From contig CAVBBU010000088.1 of assembly GCA_963593765.1 (NCBI GenBank), positions 1-7,931 on the forward strand: 7,931 nt of DNA. The letters run 5' to 3'. Each line of letters begins with the position of its first letter. The first letter of the stretch is position 1. The translations under genes and the position numbers were made by a program. The notes under the pieces were generated by a model. It did no database searches. It was not told the DNA's origin and saw only the letters and a program-made list of their open reading frames with translations. This document shows, in pieces, positions 6,315 to 7,931 of the stretch. This DNA is from CAVBBU01 sp963593765. GTDB taxonomy: Bacteria; Bacillota; Clostridia; Lachnospirales; Lachnospiraceae.

Positions 6315-7823
6315 TTAAACAGCTTCCTTCTTTTTTTCAAAATCAGTTGCCATAGTAAGTATCTCATTCTGAGTTGTTTCCTTAGCTGTAAGCTCGCCTG
6401 TTATCCTGCCATCGCACATAACTATAATTCTGTCTGCTATGCCCATAACCTCCGGCATCTCTGATGAAACAAACATAACTGCTATGCCCTGCTTTTTAAG
6501 CTCGTTCATAAGATTGTATATCTCAACCTTAGCGCCTACATCTATTCCTCTTGTAGGCTCATCGAATATAACAACTCTTGAATTTCTAGCAAGCCACTTA
6601 CCTACAACAACCTTTTGCTGATTACCACCTGAAAGGCTGTCTGCATTGACCTCTATGTTAGGAGTTTTAATTCTAAGATTCTTAACTGCCTTATCGCACA
6701 GCTCATCCTCTACCTTACTGCTTATAACTCCTGCCTTGTTGCATATAATGTCAAGATTAGGAAGTGCAAGATTTTCTCTTATACTTAGCTTAGTACAAAG
6801 TCCGTCCTTTTTTCTATCCTCAGGTGCTAAAACTATACCAGCCTTTATCGCATCCATAGGACAAGTAATCTTTAGCTCCTTACCGTCTAGGAATATGCTT
6901 CCGCTCTCCTTAGGATCTACGCCGAATATAGCTCTTGTAGTTTCGGTTCTTCCTGCTCCCATCAGTCCTGCAAAGCCGACTATCTCCCCCTCGTATAGTG
7001 AGAAGCTTATATCTCTTACCATATGTCCTGCATTGAGATTTTTAACCTCAAATACCTTCTTGCCCTTAGGACATTCTATTCTAGGGAACTTTTCCTTAAT
7101 CTCACGACCTACCATGTTTGTAATTATCTGATCCATAGTAAAGTCTGTGAAGTTACCTGATGTTATATATTCGCCATCTCGCATTATAGTAACTCTATCT
7201 ACTATAGCTGACAGCTCTTCAAGCCTGTGGGAAATGTAAACTATTCCGCAGCCATCATCCTTTAGCTTTTTAATAATTCTAAACAGGTCATCTATCTCCT
7301 TAGCCGTAAGTGCAGATGTAGGCTCATCCATTATAAGAACTCTTGCATTAGTTGAAAGTGCCTTTGCTATCTCAACCATCTGCTGCTTAGATACAGCAAG
7401 CTCTCCAACTGTCTGGCTAGGCTCTATATCTATCTTAAGCTCATCAAGTATAGCCTTTGCTTCCTTCTCCATAGCCGCATTATTTAGTGTAATTCCATGC
7501 ATCTTCTCACGACCTAGGAACATGTTCTCGGCTACAGTAAGATGCCTGCACATATTTAGCTCCTGATGGATTATAGCTACGCCTGCTGCCTGTGCCTGCT
7601 TTGGAGTAAGATCTCCATATTCCTTTCCAAATATCTCCATGTTGCCGCTGTCTCTTGTATACACGCCACTAAGAATCTTCATAAGCGTAGACTTACCGGC
7701 ACCATTTTCCCCAAGGAGTGCCATAACCTCACCAGAGCGAAGCTCAAAGCTAACATTGTCAAGAGCCTTTACTCCCGGGAAGGTCTTTGTAATATTTTTC
7801 ATAGAGACTATAATTTCGCCCAT
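6315..7823 (-). CDS. Sugar ABC transporter ATPase with two nucleotide-binding domains (RbsA/MglA-like)
   Basis: Cytoplasmic ATPase of 502 residues that powers monosaccharide import; RbsA, MglA and XylG proteins have the same tandem design and length. Domain 1: Walker A GENGAGKST (38-46), Q-loop around Gln87 (IIHQE), a degenerate signature LAVSKQQ (142-148), Walker B VLIMDEPTSAL (162-172) and switch His199. Domain 2: a degenerate Walker A GLMGAGRTE (286-294) with Arg in place of the catalytic Lys, a good signature LSGGNQQ (397-403), Walker B VVIFDEPTRGIDVG (417-430) and Ser in place of the switch His (FVSSEMPE). This asymmetry is normal for the family, with one active and one weak ATP site. 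The ATG at 7823 is preceded by AAGGTG about 5 bases away. It is the first gene of the importer set. Substrate cannot be deduced from the ATPase. Confidence 0.95.
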   Translation of the reverse strand: MGEIIVSMKNITKTFPGVKALDNVSFELRSGEVMALLGENGAGKSTLMKILSGVYTRDSGNMEIFGKEYGDLTPKQAQAAGVAIIHQELNMCRHLTVAENMFLGREKMHGITLNNAAMEKEAKAILDELKIDIEPSQTVGELAVSKQQMVEIAKALSTNARVLIMDEPTSALTAKEIDDLFRIIKKLKDDGCGIVYISHRLEELSAIVDRVTIMRDGEYITSGNFTDFTMDQIITNMVGREIKEKFPRIECPKGKKVFEVKNLNAGHMVRDISFSLYEGEIVGFAGLMGAGRTETTRAIFGVDPKESGSIFLDGKELKITCPMDAIKAGIVLAPEDRKKDGLCTKLSIRENLALPNLDIICNKAGVISSKVEDELCDKAVKNLRIKTPNIEVNADSLSGGNQQKVVVGKWLARNSRVVIFDEPTRGIDVGAKVEIYNLMNELKKQGIAVMFVSSEMPEVMGIADRIIVMCDGRITGELTAKETTQNEILTMATDFEKKKEAV

Positions 7824-7866
7824 CGTTTCACCTTACCCCTTTACTTTCTTGTAGGTAAGTCTACCA

Positions 7867-7894
7867 TGTATAGGCATATCTTATAATGAGTCAA
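7867..7894 (-). promoter_or_regulatory. Possible promoter of the sugar-importer operon
   Basis: Read leftward, TTGACT (7894-7889) and TATACA (7872-7867) are separated by 16 bases and lie about 45 bases before the ATPase start codon. The match is moderate (5 of 6 and 4 of 6). The -35 would overlap the last codons of the possible upstream gene. No clear carbon-catabolite (cre) site or repressor operator was found between here and the ATPase start, so substrate control may lie further upstream, outside the window. Confidence 0.3.
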
Positions 7895-7931
7895 TCTTGC
7901 GATTTTCAGTGATAATCTTACGAATTTCATC
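7881..7931 (-). CDS. Possible C-terminal end of a further upstream gene (partial)
   Basis: The leftward frame entering the window reads DEIRKIITENRKIDSL and then TAA (7881-7883), 57 bases before the ATPase start. The mix of charged and hydrophobic residues is protein-like and the spacing suits an operon neighbour, such as a regulator or another importer component. Sixteen open codons have a substantial chance of occurring at random, and the family cannot be recognised from so little, so this is a weak call. Confidence 0.3.
   Translation of the reverse strand, partial: DEIRKIITENRKIDSL

Noticed and set aside
7811..7832. Possible catabolite-response (cre) site, TGAAACG, at the ATPase start
   Set aside because: The half-site lacks one base of the TGnAAnCG spacing and there is no matching second half.

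Overview
The window looks like a chromosomal segment of a low-GC, Gram-positive anaerobe, most likely a clostridial (Lachnospiraceae-type) bacterium. This rests on AT-rich DNA, GGAGG-type ribosome binding sites, a solute-binding lipoprotein with a long Ala/Glu/Thr tether, a small secreted protein with choline-binding-type cell-wall repeats, and a BirA operator in front of bioY. The species cannot be fixed from the sequence. No rRNA, tRNA, CRISPR array or insertion sequence was seen.

Left part (1-2600, all leftward): a secreted, Tyr/Asp-rich cell-wall-binding protein (6-839) lies downstream of a GtrII-type membrane glucosyltransferase (928-2412). The glucosyltransferase is split by one in-frame TAA at 2107-2109. 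Upstream of it, in 2409-2597, is a protein-like reading frame with an adjacent TAG-TGA pair. It ends in an ATGA overlap with the glucosyltransferase start and may be the decayed tail of a partner gene. This part reads as a decaying surface-glycan modification locus followed by an intact surface protein.

Middle (2600-3268, rightward): a single bioY gene (biotin-uptake S component) sits behind a perfect 12-bp inverted repeat with the spacing of a BirA operator, overlaid on promoter elements. No biotin biosynthesis genes are in view.

Right part (3265-7931, leftward): a sugar ABC importer operon in the order ATPase (rbsA-like), permease (rbsC-like), solute-binding lipoprotein (rbsB-like), then a ROK-family sugar kinase resembling zinc-containing fructokinases. 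The first three genes are tightly packed (16- and 18-nt gaps). A hairpin-plus-U-tract terminator separates the binding protein from the kinase. A second terminator for the kinase end lies inside the last codons of the convergent bioY gene, and the two stop codons interlock on one TTAA. The importer brings in a monosaccharide and the kinase probably phosphorylates it. The ROK kinase, rather than a PfkB-type ribokinase, argues for a hexose such as fructose over ribose, but the substrate is not proven. The right edge may hold the last 16 codons of a further leftward gene.

Overall this is mostly ordinary metabolic and surface DNA, and I see no clear new system. The points most worth a second look are the broken glucosyltransferase and the possible remnant beside it, the terminator embedded in bioY, the intra-operon terminator and the Tyr/Asp-rich surface protein.
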